Source: Serendipita indica DSM 11827
Taxonomy: Eukaryota; Basidiomycota; Agaricomycetes; Sebacinales; Serendipitaceae
Length of the DNA: 64,000 bases
Assembly (NCBI GenBank): GCA_910890315.1
Contig: CAJVGD010000029.1
Location: forward strand, 62,001-126,000
Direction of reading: 5' to 3'
This document shows positions 48,778 to 61,203 of this stretch, piece by piece (the stretch's first letter is position 1; each line of letters starts with the position of its first letter). A model generated the notes under the pieces. The model ran no database searches. It was given only the letters and a program-made list of their open reading frames with translations, and was not told where the DNA came from. The position numbers were made by a program, and so were the translations under genes.

Positions 48778-49258
48778 ATGCGCGTCCATTTCTTTGCTGT
48801 CCTATTCGCCGCGTCCGCTTTCTTGGTGTCCTCTGCTCCGCTCCCTGAGTATGTTCAGACGCGGAGAGGTTGTGTGAGCGTTCACTGAGATAACTCTTTC
48901 ATTCAGCCCGGCGAACCGGCTTTCATACCATGCAGAGCAATTAGGAATACACCAAGCAAGCGCAAGGTGGCATGGTGCAGAGGCATCAGCCCAACTGCGT
49001 CATGCAAATACTCAAGCCGGTCTTATCGACAGCGCACATCAGAGGTCCGTCCGCGAATCGAGCCATGGAATCTGCCAAAGAATCGTACGCTAACAACGAG
49101 ATAGAGGTGACCACGCAGCAGTTGGGGTGCACCAGAATCAATGGCAGCAAAGTATTAATAAAGCAGAATATCATATGGGCCGTCAAGCACACCATGAAAA
49201 CATGGCCAACTTCCATGCGTCGCAACTTCACCACCGGAGCATAGACGAGTTGGATTAG
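48778..49258 (+). CDS. HHS secreted histidine-rich protein J
   Basis: Exons are 48778-48848, 48907-49044 and 49105-49258, giving 120 residues. The signal peptide is MRVHFFAVLFAASAFLVSS, then APLPE. Exon 2 keeps histidines at 9, 16 and 23. Exon 3 keeps them at 10, 24, 31 and 38 (serine at 17). The tail is HHRSIDELD, so the usual dibasic RR or KR before SIDELD is HR here. It is the intact partner of pseudogene I in the local duplication. Confidence 0.85.
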
Positions 49259-49960
49259 AGGATACATATCTTTATTGTCCACAGTATTGCTAAATTTGCG
49301 TATGAAAGAATTTCTACAGAGATGTGAGCTCTGCTGCGCAGTGTGGGCGCTGATTATAAAGGTCCTTGAACGCAAAGAAGGTCCCTGATAGGGGACAATG
49401 CAGTATACACATGCGAAACTGAATATGAGGCTCTGGATCGTGGCCTATACTCCCACAATTCTGCACCAGCGGCGTCTGAGGGTTAATTATGGTTGTTTTG
49501 TCTGCGAAGTCGGTCATATAGCGAACAGAAAGTCCGGCTAGATGAATTTGATGACGTACTATGGTCGCTCATGCTGGTAGGAATATGTGCGGCGGAGATG
49601 AGGGTTTCCACGCACTTCATAGCGGCCGAAGGAACACCTCGCTGCATGCGTCAAGTCCTCGCGATGAAGAAGGTGAGCGTCAGGAGGATGGCACCATTCC
49701 AGTGCGATGGCACGCCAGCAGCCACGTGAGTTTGAATGACAACTCCGTGATTGAAGAGACTGATTCGACTCTATATGTGCGCCGTTGACCTACGCGTCGA
49801 AGACTAGTGTATTAGTCTTTTGCGGTTGCCTTTGCAGCCGGACGGCGTAGTCACCTCTATTGCTTTTTTTCCTTTACCATGAACAAGTTGCGTCGTACAG
49901 TGTCATATTGATGCTGAATAAAACGTCGAGCCAGCACACCGAAAGAATTAACGCGGCACT
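49259..49960. other. Intergenic with traces of an unknown sequence
   Basis: No supported gene. The stretch 49845-49930 (agtcacctc...taccatgaacaagttgcg) resembles 52318-52395 next to NUP42, so part of that sequence has been copied here. Confidence 0.4.
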
Positions 49961-50345
49961 AAGAAAGTTCGTTCTCTATCTCAGCCATGAAACCAGCTAA
50001 AGGACGGTATGCTGACGATAAGATAGGTATCACACGGGCGTAGACCCATCTGGGGCAACGGCCGCTCAGAATCACCAGGTCCAGCGTGATCATTATCTGA
50101 GTCTGGCGGAGCAAGCTGACCGCCGCGCCACTACGCACAGCAGAGCGGCAGCCTACCATAGACTGCACACTCAACCACCCGCCGCTTGCACCAAGCGGAG
50201 CATAGAGGAGCTGGATTAGAGGACTCATTTACTTTATTTCCAGGAATATAGCCGATTTCACGCATTAAAATACCCCTGAAGCGATTGAAACACTGATTGT
50301 TGGGGCCGCTGGACTGTGATCAACACTGATCGTAAATGGACTGTT
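49961..50345 (+). pseudogene. HHS fragment N (3' part of a copy H-like gene)
   Basis: It begins within intron 2 (gttcgttctctatctcagcc) and covers exon 3 and the 3' flank of copy H at high identity, ending after gatcaacactgatcg. The tail CGGAGC ATA GAG GAG CTG is kept. There is no promoter or signal exon, so it is a non-functional piece. Confidence 0.8.
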
Positions 50346-50407
50346 CAACACCACATTTGGACGCAATATCTAGACCGTTAACGCCAATTCCCTATGATAT
50401 TATACCC

Positions 50408-51170
50408 AATAGATGGCGTGGGACGATATGATGGCGCGCCAAGAATGAAGCGGAGGCGCTGTAAATAATGGAACTATTCAATAATGACACTGGCTACAGC
50501 AGCTAGACACAAAGCGCCAATTGTCCTAGAATATGCTATCGTGCCTAGACAAGGGAACACAAGGCTCAGTCGGTGCGAAGGTCAACCGAATGCGGCAAAT
50601 ACAAAAGAATACCGCCACCCTCTTCTCCGGCGTGACGAGTGCATTCCTCCATGATCCCTGCATCATACGCAGGCCCAATAAACGGCGGGGACAATAGATG
50701 GCGCGGGGTCATGAGTGGAGCAGACACAGTAAATGACGGAGATATTCAATAATAACATTGGGTACAACATCAGGACACGAAGCGCTAATTGTCGTCCAAT
50801 ATGCACGCCCAATAGTTGGCGGCGACAATAGACGGCGATGGGTCAAGAATGAAGCGGGGACGCTGTGAGTGACGAGAATGTTCAATGCCGACTACAGGTA
50901 CGACATCTAGGCAGTAAACGCTAATTTGGCTCGATAGGTCCTATTGCAATGCCACGGGCACTGGTCCAACGCCTTAAGGCTTTCCAGAGTGTGAGTTCAG
51001 GGCACAGATATATATGATATAGACAGGTACAGCCGCCTGGACAACCATTCGGAGTAGTCGGATGACTAGCGCTTGTTACACAAGTGATAGGGACGTCTAG
51101 CGATGTAGGGAGGACCAAATGACACTATAGAATATTAGGAGATGCAATTCTGGGCGGTTTCAACAGGCCT
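50408..51170 (+). repeat. Tandem promoter-upstream module, three copies
   Basis: Units start with aatagatggcg or aatagacggcg at 50408, 50693 and 50827. Each runs through gaagcgg...gctgt, ttcaataat, tacag and an agcgctaat-like end. The third continues without break into the promoter of copy L. A single unit occurs upstream of the orphan promoter K at about 45345. Confidence 0.65.
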
Positions 51171-51176
51171 AGCTCC

Positions 51177-51224
51177 TATAAAAACAGCTACTCGACGACC
51201 ACCCAGTCCTCAGACTGGCTCTCA
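51177..51224 (+). promoter_or_regulatory. HHS-type core promoter (copy L)
   Basis: TATA box tataaaa at 51177-51183 and tcagactggctctca at 51210-51224. Nearly identical to orphan promoter K. Confidence 0.72.
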
Positions 51225-51337
51225 GCTTCGATTTTATATCTCAATCACTTACTTTTCAGACCGGTTCTGACCCTTCACTTTCATCCCCCGATATCTTTCT
51301 TCTACTCTTCTTTCTCTTCTTTTGCAATTTATCCAGT

Positions 51338-51805
51338 ATGCGCTTTAGTCGCTTTGTTGCACTTTTCGCCTCGGCTGCTCTCTTGGTATCTGCTGCTCCA
51401 CTCCCCGTGTACGTTCAGACAGGAGCAATGTGACTGTGTGCTCACGTATTCCCCTCCATTCAGTCCTGTCTTCAACCACGAAGGGGCGATGAACTATCAT
51501 CTACGTTCGGCGGATCACCATCAAATACAAGCAGGTCATCACGGAAACCAGGCGATATTCCACTCCGGCGCCCTCGCCCTGGCGCAAAGAAGGTCTGTAC
51601 GCTAAACGAACCCATGAATGTACCGACATTCGTGTGCTGACCGCTAGATAGACATGATGGAGAAACCGCTGCGCGGCACCAGACGGCGATGGATTACCAT
51701 AATCAGCAACAGGTGCATCATCTAGGTCAATACACTCGCCATATGCAACAAGCGGAGCATCACCGTCAACGTCTTGAGACTCGGAGCATAGAGGAGTTGG
51801 ATTAG
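51338..51805 (+). CDS. HHS secreted histidine-rich protein L
   Basis: Exons are 51338-51408, 51464-51592 and 51652-51805, giving 117 residues. The signal peptide is MRFSRFVALFASAALLVSA, then APLPV. Exon 2 has histidines at 6, 13, 20, 27 and 34, and exon 3 at 9, 16, 23, 30 and 37, both strictly seven apart. The tail is TRSIEELD. This is the most diverged signal peptide among the intact members, yet the heptad ladder is perfect, which argues that the spacing rather than the exact sequence is under constraint. Confidence 0.87.
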
Positions 51806-52406
51806 AGGATGCATTTCTTAGTGTCCAAAATAAAGCCGCATTTTACCTGAAAAGATATGTGCAGAGACGTGAATACTGCTGCGTAGCGTGAATCATGTTC
51901 AGTAGGGATTGTACTGGGTCTAACGAACACAATGTAATGTAGCTCAGTCGGCGTTTGAGATCAACCGAATGATAGGCATACTGCCACCGATGTGTTGACC
52001 AAAGGATAAAGAATACGAAAACAAGACCACGTTTCGGTCTCCTGAATGTGCTTGGGGCCGAAAGTATCCATCAGAATAGATATATGAACGTTGAGCTCAC
52101 CTGTGGGTATGCAAGTAGACCAGGACCTATGCAGCTAATGTCCACCAGTGTCTTGTCATCATTGCTGATAATGGTATCCGGTCCAATGGCATGGAAGATT
52201 AGGCCACGGATGACTTTATATTTGACCTCGCAGATCCAACCAGTACACATGGAACTCGGTTGCTCCAACCGTTGCAATGCGCTTCCCTCCAGATCGACGT
52301 GACGTGCATCTGAACAACGTAGTCACCTCCGTCACTACTTTCTCTACCATGGACAAGTCGCGCCATAGTTTCGTGTTCAGGTTGAATACAACATACGTAC
52401 AAAGAT
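51806..52406. other. Intergenic with an unknown reverse-strand fragment
   Basis: Between copy L and NUP42. The minus strand at 52434-52071 is open in two overlapping frames (LCTYVVFNLNTKLWRDLSMV, then FHAIGPDTIISNDDKTLV). It could be a fragment of an unknown protein. Part of this sequence recurs at 49845-49930. Confidence 0.35.
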
Positions 52407-54515
52407 TTATCGCATTTCCAACGGCGGTATCCAAGTCGGAATTCCAACGCCTTGTCCAAACGTAAACCTTTCCGAGGTGAAAGCATCTTTGACGTCTTGA
52501 GGGAGCATAGCCATATAGTTTGGCGGGAGTTGGGAGGCATATGGATCCGTGATAGGTCGGCTGTATGTCGATGGTATCGAAAGAGACGCAAAGATGTTGG
52601 CCTCTGCCACAGTAGGTGGCCGCGCGGCTTGCGCAGGGGGTTGGGCGGATGGTTGTGTGCCCCCGAACGCCGATGGTGGTCCAAATGTAGACGTCCCAAA
52701 TGCCGGTTGCACCGACGTGGAACCAAACGGATTTTCTGGTACTGTCGATGAACCAAAAGGAGATGAAGAATTTAATGGATTGTTCGTCGTGGCTGCGCCT
52801 GGACGTGGTCCAAACGGATTTGCCGGTGCTGTCGACGCACCAAATGGAGATGAGGTGTTTAATGGGTTGCTTGTCGTGGTAGCGCCTGGGCGTGGCCCGA
52901 ATGGATTTACTGGTGCTGTCGTGGTCGGAGCTGGAGCCGGAGCTGTTGTGGTCGAGGATCCTCCGAGTCCCATTGAGCCAAACCCGGATAGTCCTACCGG
53001 TTGGCTAAACCCAGATGCTGGTTGGCCGAATGCGGATCCAAAGGCACTCTGTGGCGCCGCACCGGTACTGGGCGCGTCGAGTGGGTTTGAACTCGCTGGT
53101 GGTGGTTGTGCTTGACCGAAAGTGCTCGTAGAGGGAGGGTTGAGTGGATTGGTCGTGGTAGTCGACGCTCCGAACCCAGACGGCCCAGTACTCGCAAACG
53201 CGCTGAAACCTCCACCTCCTCCCTGAGATGCTCCAAAGGCAGAGCCACCAAACGGTGTTGTTGTTGTCGTGGTCGAGGGTTGGCCAAATGTCGAGGTACC
53301 GAACGCGCTTCCGCCAGTAGCTGGTTGCGCAAACGCTGGAGTACCTCCTGGCGGTGCACTTGCTGCAAGTGCACCAAAGCCAGATTGCCCAAATGCAGGT
53401 TGTCCAAATCCAGCCGGTTTGGACGCAAACGCAGCAAACCCTCCACCACTGGTTGCGGCGCCTCCAAATGCCGAGCTGGTGTTGGCGGTCGAAGCACCGA
53501 ATCCGCCTCCAGAGGTAGATGCACCAAACGCCGGGGTGGAACCAGATGTTGATGCGCCAAATCCACCGCCTGATGTCGACGCGCCAAATGCACTTGCGCC
53601 ACCTGGTTGTCCAAACGTCGACGCGCCAAACGCTGGCTGAGCTGTACTCGATCCAAATGCCGGTTTCCCAAAGGCGCTAGTCGATGTGGATGTGCCAAAT
53701 GCCGAGGGGCCGCTAGGTTGACCAAACGCTGAGCCACCGGCGGGTTGACCGAAAGCGGATTGTCCGAATGCTGGTGCGGATGGTTTCCCAAAGGCTGATG
53801 TGCTGCCGAATGCCGAAGTTGATGGCGCTCCAAAGGCGGACGAGGACGCCGCTTGCGGAGCGGCTTGTGGAGCGGCTTGCGGAGCAGTCGGTGCGATTCC
53901 TTTGGAGAGTTGAAAGGCGGTTTGGAACGCGCCCTGCGGATCAGTTGTGACCTTTGAATATACTTGGCTCGCATTCTGTATCATGCTTGCTTCGTAATCG
54001 GTCTATCCAAAGTCAGCGGTTAGGAATTCGGGATTGACAATTGCGCACATAGGATTGACTTCTTCCGCGTTTCAGTCTGTCTACTGCGCGTGCTCTGAGC
54101 TCTTCTGGCGAGATATCGAGTCCTGAAAGAAAGTTTGGCTCGTTTTTTGCGACGCCGTATGACGATAGGGGCCATATTGGCTTGTCGGATGGTTCAAAGT
54201 CGCGTTTTATCGACTCTGCACTGATATTTTGATGTCAGATGACGGAAGGGAAGATGAACGAGAGACGGACTTGAAGGCAACAGTGCCCGAGCCTGCTGCG
54301 CTTGTAGAGGGGGCGTTGCTGCCCCATGCGGCGCCTGTAAACGAGATGAGAGTGCATAAAGACACGATGGAGATGTGTACCAGATGGTTTTGGGTTTGGA
54401 TGTTCGTTTCTGCAATTTGCACCGAATCTGCAATCTCCGCGCAGATAATATGGACAAACAGTCTGTAAACGGGTGAATCACGCGGTTATTAGCCAAAATG
54501 TGATTGGCTAACCAT
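52407..54515 (-). CDS. NUP42: FG-repeat nucleoporin with CCCH zinc finger
   Basis: The start is ATG 54515-54513, immediately followed by an intron (54512-54463). Exon 2 opens TVCPYYLRGDCRFGANCRNE and H, a CCCH zinc finger (C-x7-C-x5-C-x3-H). Further small exons encode a linker (GLDISPEELRARAVDRL), then a long exon from about 53990 to 52407 carries several dozen SAFG, PAFG and GFG repeats. The C-terminal segment is SLPEVFTFG-like: FTSERFTFGQGVGIPTWIPP. Zinc finger, FG repeats and C-terminal helix in this order match Nup42/AMO1, a cytoplasmic-side pore protein that works with Gle1 in mRNA export. Assignment is firm; the one-codon first exon is inferred from splice consensus. Confidence 0.85.
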
Positions 54516-54598
54516 TGGAGCGGCGGTCAAGAATGGCAACGTTTGGTCAGCTGAATGTTCCGTCCCGACCACGACAGCCAATTTCGACAAGATTTCTG

Positions 54599-57500
54599 AT
54601 GCGTGCTCCTCGTCGACCAACACGACTCGGAACACGCTTCTACCATGACCACTCGTTTGGGTTCAGACCACCCCGGAAATTTGCCATGCCAGACTGTGAG
54701 TAGTAGCCGTAGTCTATGTTTTTACTACACTAACACGTTGGAATGCAGATACACCGGAACAGCTAGCAAACAGAGCAAAGAATGCATCCCTACTCCGCTA
54801 CGTCGACTCGATCCGCCTCCACGGTCACCGCGCCGCCCTCGTCGACCCGCTCGACAAGTTACAGCGTGAACCCGTCTCAGCACTCGACCCAGCGCGCTAT
54901 GGTCTACGCTCCTCAGACGCGCCGTATGATATCAACGGCATTATCTGGTACGACGGTCACTCGCCCAGCTTGGACACGTCCACGACCTCGCCAGTTTCTT
55001 CGGATCTTAAATGGACCCTCGACGACATTACAAACCATCTCAGAGACGTCTATGTCGGGTCTATTGGCTACGAGTTCATGCACTCGCCGTCAAAAGCGGA
55101 GCGATTGTGGTTTGCGCATCTGCTCGAGTCCGAGGACGCAAAGGCGCGTGCACAAAAGCATTCCAAAGAGGACAAGAGGCGCATTTGGGAGACGTTGGTC
55201 AAGAGCGAGACTATGGACTTGTTCCTCCAGGACAAGTTTCCAAATCTCAAACGTTATGGACTTGAAGGCGCAGAGAGCATGATTCCGGCTCTGGATGCCC
55301 TCTTCAGGACTGCCTCTCTTGGTGATTACCCTCCACTCTATCCCTACAACACCGAGCTGACTGTTGCTTTAGCGGGCGTCGAGCATATTCTGATCGGCAT
55401 GCCGCATCGCGGCCGTCTCAATCTTCTCACAGATCTCCTCAAGTTTAAACCAAGAGCATTATTCCATAAGATTAAGGGGAATAGAGAACTCCCTGAATGG
55501 CTTGGTGCTACCGGAGACGTTATTAGCCATCTAGGTATATCCGCCCAACCCCAATCCTTCTCATTTGCTTACCAGTCCTAGCAATCACATCTCAAATAGA
55601 TACTGGACATGGCGAATTGACCGTGCAACTTCTTCAGAATCCCTCTCATCTGGGTTAGTTTGTCCTATTCCGATGGACCATGATTAATCCCAGTAGAGGC
55701 GATCAATCCTGTTGTTCTTGGCAAGACGCGCGGAAAGCAATACTCTCTCCTCCACACTTCGGATTCGTCCTGCATGCTCGGAGATAAAGTCATGTGTGTG
55801 CAGTTGCACGGCGACGCAGCGTTCACCGGACAAGGAGTCGTCATGGAGTCTCTTGGTCTCAGTAGGTTTGGACCTAACTATGCTACTCGATGCTGACGCC
55901 TCTAGGTAACCTTCCTCATTACACAAGTGGCGGTAGCGTTCATTTGGTTGTAAAGTATGTCTTATCTTCTTCGTTCTACCTTTGCTGACGTGGTATAGCA
56001 ACAAGTGAGTACGCTTCTTCCGTCTCTTTCGGCTTCTGATTGGAACAGTATTGGATACACGACGCCGGGAACAATCTCCCGCTCCTCGCTTTACTGCTCG
56101 GACATTGGCAAGATGATCAACGCACCCGTCCTCCACGTCAATGGTGATTTCCCCGAAGAAGTCGCTCGAGCGATGGAGATTGCATTCAAGTATCGCAATT
56201 TCTTCCGCAAGGTCATTTTGTCCATATCGTCTGCTCAGCATAAACTCACAACTTGAAGGATATCATTGTCGACCTTATCACCTATCGTCGCTGGTACGTT
56301 CACCGAGAATCATTAGCAACGTGCCTGACCCGGTTGCCAAGGGGACATAACGAACTCGACGAGCCAAGCTTTACACAACCTCTCATGTATCAAGAGATCA
56401 GGCAGCGTGCTAGCGTTCCTAAGCGTTACGAGCAAAAGCTAATCGTACGTTCACTCGCCCTCTCCCCTTTCCCTATCGCATCGTCTTCTTCATCTGTTAT
56501 TAGATTCGTGTCGTTGACTGACGTACCTATCCCACAGGAATCCGGAATCATCAACGAAACTGTCGCCAATACATTCCGAAAGGATTGCGTTGCATACCTC
56601 CAATCCGAACTGGAGCAGAGCACATCCTATAAGCCAACCTCTGAATGGGATCCAGGTCAGGAGAAGAGCGTTGCGCGGGGCAAGTGGAACGATATGGTTT
56701 GGCCCGCGAGTAGTGCTGCAAACTACCATCCGGAAACCGGGGTCAACAAGGATACGTTGATGAAAGTTGGGAGGGCGAGTGTAAAGACAACCGATGGCTT
56801 CGTGAGTACATTCGCTATTGACGGCACTAAACTAACCCTGGACTAGACGATGCATGATCGACTCAAGCGCCATATCGATGCACGCTTGAAGAGCCTTGAG
56901 ATTAAGACTGGTATTAATTGGGCTACGGCAGAGGTACGTACGATGGCGCCCCTTTTCCACATTGTCGGCATGTCGCAGCATGGCATCGTGTAGCCTAGCG
57001 AAGTGGTACTAATAGTGCCCCAGGCGCTCGCTTTTGGATCTTTGATGACCGAGGGATATGATGTACGGATCTCTGGTCAAGATGTCGGTCGAGGCACATT
57101 TAGTCATCGGTATGTGATAGAATATCTTTTCCCTTGGAGCTTTTGGGCTGACTCTGAGAAGACATGCGATGCTCGTCGATCAAAAGACGGAGGAGGTCAT
57201 TGTACCGCTTAACGAATTCCTATCTGGAGGGCGTCTTGAGTTGGCGAATAGTCGGTCTTTTTTTTTTCCATTCTACCTCGTCCGCTTATCGTCCGTATAG
57301 GCTCCTTGAGTGAATTCGCGGTACTAGGTGTGAGTTGGTTTGACTATCCACCTGCAAGTTTTGACGAGAATCTAGTTTGAGTACGGCATGAGCTGGGACT
57401 CGCCCAACCTTCTCCCCATCTGGGAAGCACAGTTTGGTGACTTTTTCAACGGCGCACAGGCATGTTCTTCACTACAATCGCTATGCTTCTGATTGGGTAT

Positions 57501-58438
57501 CTGATTCGACTCCAAGGTGATTATCGACACGTTCATCTCGTCGTCGCAAAGTGAGCAATTCGGGTTAGATAAAAAGCTGGCGGATACTCACAAGGTCATT
57601 AGCGAAGTGGGCGATGCAATCAGGTCTAGTCATGCTCCTTCCCCATGGCTTGGATGGAGCTGGCCCCGAACACTCGTCCATGAGGATTGAGAGGATGCTT
57701 CAGGTAAGCTTCGCCTCAAGTCACTACAAGTAGCATTGACGCTGGCTCAAGTTGACCAATGACCCCTTCTACGACAACAAGGGTGTCAATGTGAACATGA
57801 CGGTAGCGAATCCGACATCAGCAGCTCAATACTTCCACTTGCTCAGGCGACAAATGAAGCGAAACTTCCGGAAGCCGCTCATCGTCGCCTCTCCAAAGAG
57901 CCTACTACGATCGCCGGTACATTATTCCCGTATATTGCTTTGAGTTTCATCGCTAATCCTGGGTAAATCGTAGGCCGCATCCTCGAATCTGTCCGACTTC
58001 CTCCCCGGAACGGCCTTTCAACCTGTGATTCCAGACGTCGAGGTCTCACCATCAAACACACAGCGCATCCTTATCGTGTCTGGTAAACTCTACCACGACC
58101 TCGTGAAAGAACGGGCAGCCCGCGGGCTTGACGAGACTGTCGCCATTCTTCGTGTTGAAGAACTATGCCCGTTCCCATTCACCGCTATAAGGGATACCCT
58201 ATCGCCCTATATAGAGGAGGGCGGCGAATTAGAAGTTCTGTGGGTACAAGAGGAATCGCAGAACCAAGGGGCATGGCCGCATGTCATGCCGCGTCTCCAG
58301 AGAGTCCTTCGGGACATGGGATACACAAGGGAGGTATCCTATGTCGGACGAGAGCCCAGCGAGGTTCCCGCCGTTGGAGTGCCAAAGGTCCATGCGCAAG
58401 AAGTTGCACGGCTCTTCAAGGGCGCATTCGAGGCCTAG
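54599..58438 (+). CDS. 2-oxoadipate dehydrogenase E1 (DHTKD1-type)
   Basis: About 19 exons. The first ATG in good context is 54599 ([14 protein letters not shown], a mitochondrial presequence); an upstream in-frame ATG is at 54533. Conserved segments: [94 protein letters not shown] plus [92 protein letters not shown] and [17 protein letters not shown]. These fit DHTKD1 better than the main 2-oxoglutarate dehydrogenase. It is a thiamine-diphosphate enzyme of lysine/tryptophan breakdown in the mitochondrial matrix. One exon is only 6 nt (55999-56004) and one intron has a GC donor (57460). Confidence 0.9.
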
Positions 58439-58546
58439 ACGAAGCAAGATGTCTTATACATTTTGATCTATTCACGCCATGCGGCTAATCTCGATCGAAT
58501 TAATACTAGTGACAAAGTTGAGGAAAAATGAGTGCCAGGATGTTCG

Positions 58547-61203
58547 TCAGGAAGATTCTTCGTAGAGCGCTTCGAGAGTGCTCTTGTACCGAGTTTCGAT
58601 TTCCTTCCTTTACGGCAGGTCAGATATTAGAGGGAAGGACGGTCGGTCGACTAACCTTCGTAATTTGAAGGTGGGCGTCATGCCGCCATTTTCTGTGCTA
58701 AATGGTTCGAGTATCACCTTGAAAGTCTTCACCTTTTCAAACCTTGTCGACCGTGTGAGAACACGACACAACAAAAGAGCGTCACTCACCCTTGGAGACC
58801 CGCTTCTTTGGCCGATGCGTCCATCAGCCGCGCAATCTCCGTTTTGACGGCGGGATCTTCGGCGGCTTGTTCCAGTTCTGCCATATTGTCTTGTTTGATA
58901 TTCTTTCCTTGAACCCTGTTGACCAGCTTGACAAATTCTGGGAGTTCTGGTACCGCAAGCCCGACAAGGTGATTCTTCTTCGAGTCTCCGTAGACAAAGA
59001 GCTGAGCGAGAATAGAGCACGTTGCATATCCGTTTTCTACTTTATCAAGCGCGACGTATTCTCCCTGGGAGAGCTTCAAGACGTTCTTTCAGGGTCGTCA
59101 GTAATCTGACGCGTACTGCGCGGAGGAAACCAATTATTACCTTGACACGGTCTATGACTTTAATTCGCTTCTGAGAATCGATTTCACCAACATCGCCTGT
59201 ATGGAACCATCCATCGGCATCCTTGGCTTGTTTGGTGAGTTCAGGTTCTAAGCATTCGACTTAGTATTCGTCTTTACAATAAGGATAACCGTACCCTTGT
59301 AGTACTCCTTGAACACGCTTGGACCTCGAACGCAGAGCTCTCCACGTGGATTCGGCCTGTCCTCTGCGCTGTATCCGAGATCGGGAACGTCAACGAGTTT
59401 GACCTCTACACTACTACTGACGCTTCCAACGGTGCCAGCAGCCGATGGATCTCGTGGAAAGGAGCGAGCACCGGCCCCACAAGTTTCCGTGAGACCCCAT
59501 CTGCGAGATCTCAGCTGAGATTCGTGGATGGAAATTGGATTCGACTCACCCTTCCCAAACTTCACATCCAAATCCTGCACGTAGCATGTAGAGAACATCT
59601 GGAACGCATGGGGCGGCTCCAGAGCAAATATACTCAACATTTCCTCCAAGAACCGCCTTCAGCTAGAAATCGTCAATACACGTCGAGTACTTGTATATAC
59701 CCCCGCCACCTTGTTGAATATGAGGAAATCCCAGAACCAGTGATGTACGTATCCATCCTGTTGTATTCTCGCAATCTTTGTCCCAAGTGCCCATCTAAGG
59801 AGAGCGCCTGGCGTGTAGTGAGAGGAAGAAACACGGCGACGAGACGGATGTACCTTTGATACTACTCTCCGCCTTGACTGATTGTAACCGCATGGCAATC
59901 CGATTGAGTATTCTCGGGACGGCGGGGAAGATGCTCGGTTTGAGAATCTGACAATCCTGGATGAGTGCTAGTGGATCTCCAGTGTAGTAGCCGATCCGGC
60001 ATCCCAAGAGGAATCCAGTATACTCGATAACGCGCCCGACGATATGAGCAAGAGGAAGGTAGGAAATAAGAGCCACGTTGGGATCTGCTGAGCGAAAAGT
60101 AAAACCTTGACTGAATGCGATTGCCGAGGAAGTCAAATTCCAGTGCGTGAGGACGACACCCTTTGGATTAGCGGTCGTTCCAGACGAGTAACATATCGTG
60201 GCAATGTCCTCTGGGTTTGGTGGAGTGGGTGGAAGTGGGTTGGACTTGCCGGCATCCTCTACTACGATCGCGGTCAATTTCGTAATCCAGCTCACACGCT
60301 TGCTCACATTCTGATAGATTCATGAAGCGCATTCCATGCTCCTTGAGCACTTGGATTGCACGTTGCTCTGTTTCCATGCTAAGCTTGTCCAACGAGACTA
60401 CGATCCGTAGTTTGGGGCACTTTGGAGCCAATGCGATGAGGGACTCCATATTCCGGGCGGCGACAAAGACAATGGTAATCTCCGAGTGGTTGATTCTGAA
60501 TTAATATGAGCATATTGGATCAAGACAAAGATGTTCGACTCACATGTACTCTGAAAAAAGGGATGTCAGTCGGATTCAAACTATGGCTGTTTTCGACGTA
60601 CCAACGGCGTTCCGACCAAGTGTGCTGTACAGAGCGACACCTACTTTGTTGTATGCAGACAGAGCGAGATCCACCAATTGCCATTCTGCGCCAAGGATGA
60701 GAATTTTCGACGGCGTTCTTGGCTATGCCCCTACCTGGTCGGTTGATCGTCCATGTTCCAACAGTTTGAAGATCTCCACCTCCAATTACACCGTCGTTGA
60801 ACATGGATTGTATTGCACTCCCAATATGCAACCGACGCTGGGCGACCTGCTCGTACGTTTCCCAGCGATATTCTTGCTCAAACTTGAGAGTTGAGGGGCT
60901 TCCACATTTCCGGACAGTATAGGTCTATGTCCGAGACACTTGAACTGGGGATGCCTCTTCAGCGTGACCTCGAAGCATTCGTATGTTGTCGCGACACTCT
61001 GCGCTGGATTTCCTCGTGGAATTGGTAGTTTGTTGTTCAAAGAGTTTCGGTAATGCGCTAGGAGATAGGTGTCACGACGATTCTATGTTTATAGAGCGGA
61101 AAGGCGCACCTGTCTGACCGGGTGCCTTTGTATCTGGAATTTCGTAGCTCTGAGAGTCATACGGAAGCTCACTTGGCCACCCAGAGACTGTAAAGCTTGC
61201 CAT
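58547..61203 (-). CDS. Long-chain acyl-CoA synthetase
   Basis: A multi-exon gene on the minus strand. The start ATG 61203 gives [20 protein letters not shown]. Conserved parts: the phosphate loop [87 protein letters not shown], and the long-chain family motif [20 protein letters not shown]. It ends [19 protein letters not shown] at 58547. The enzyme activates long-chain fatty acids with ATP and CoA for lipid synthesis or peroxisomal breakdown. No SKL-type peroxisomal signal is seen at the C-terminus. Introns include about 58671-58614 and the one ending at the AKxxNVLKLS junction near 59100. Confidence 0.9.

Noticed and set aside
52549-53640. Long plus-strand frames opposite the FG-repeat region
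   Set aside because: They are antisense shadows of the repetitive NUP42 coding sequence and show only biased proline/alanine/asparagine composition.
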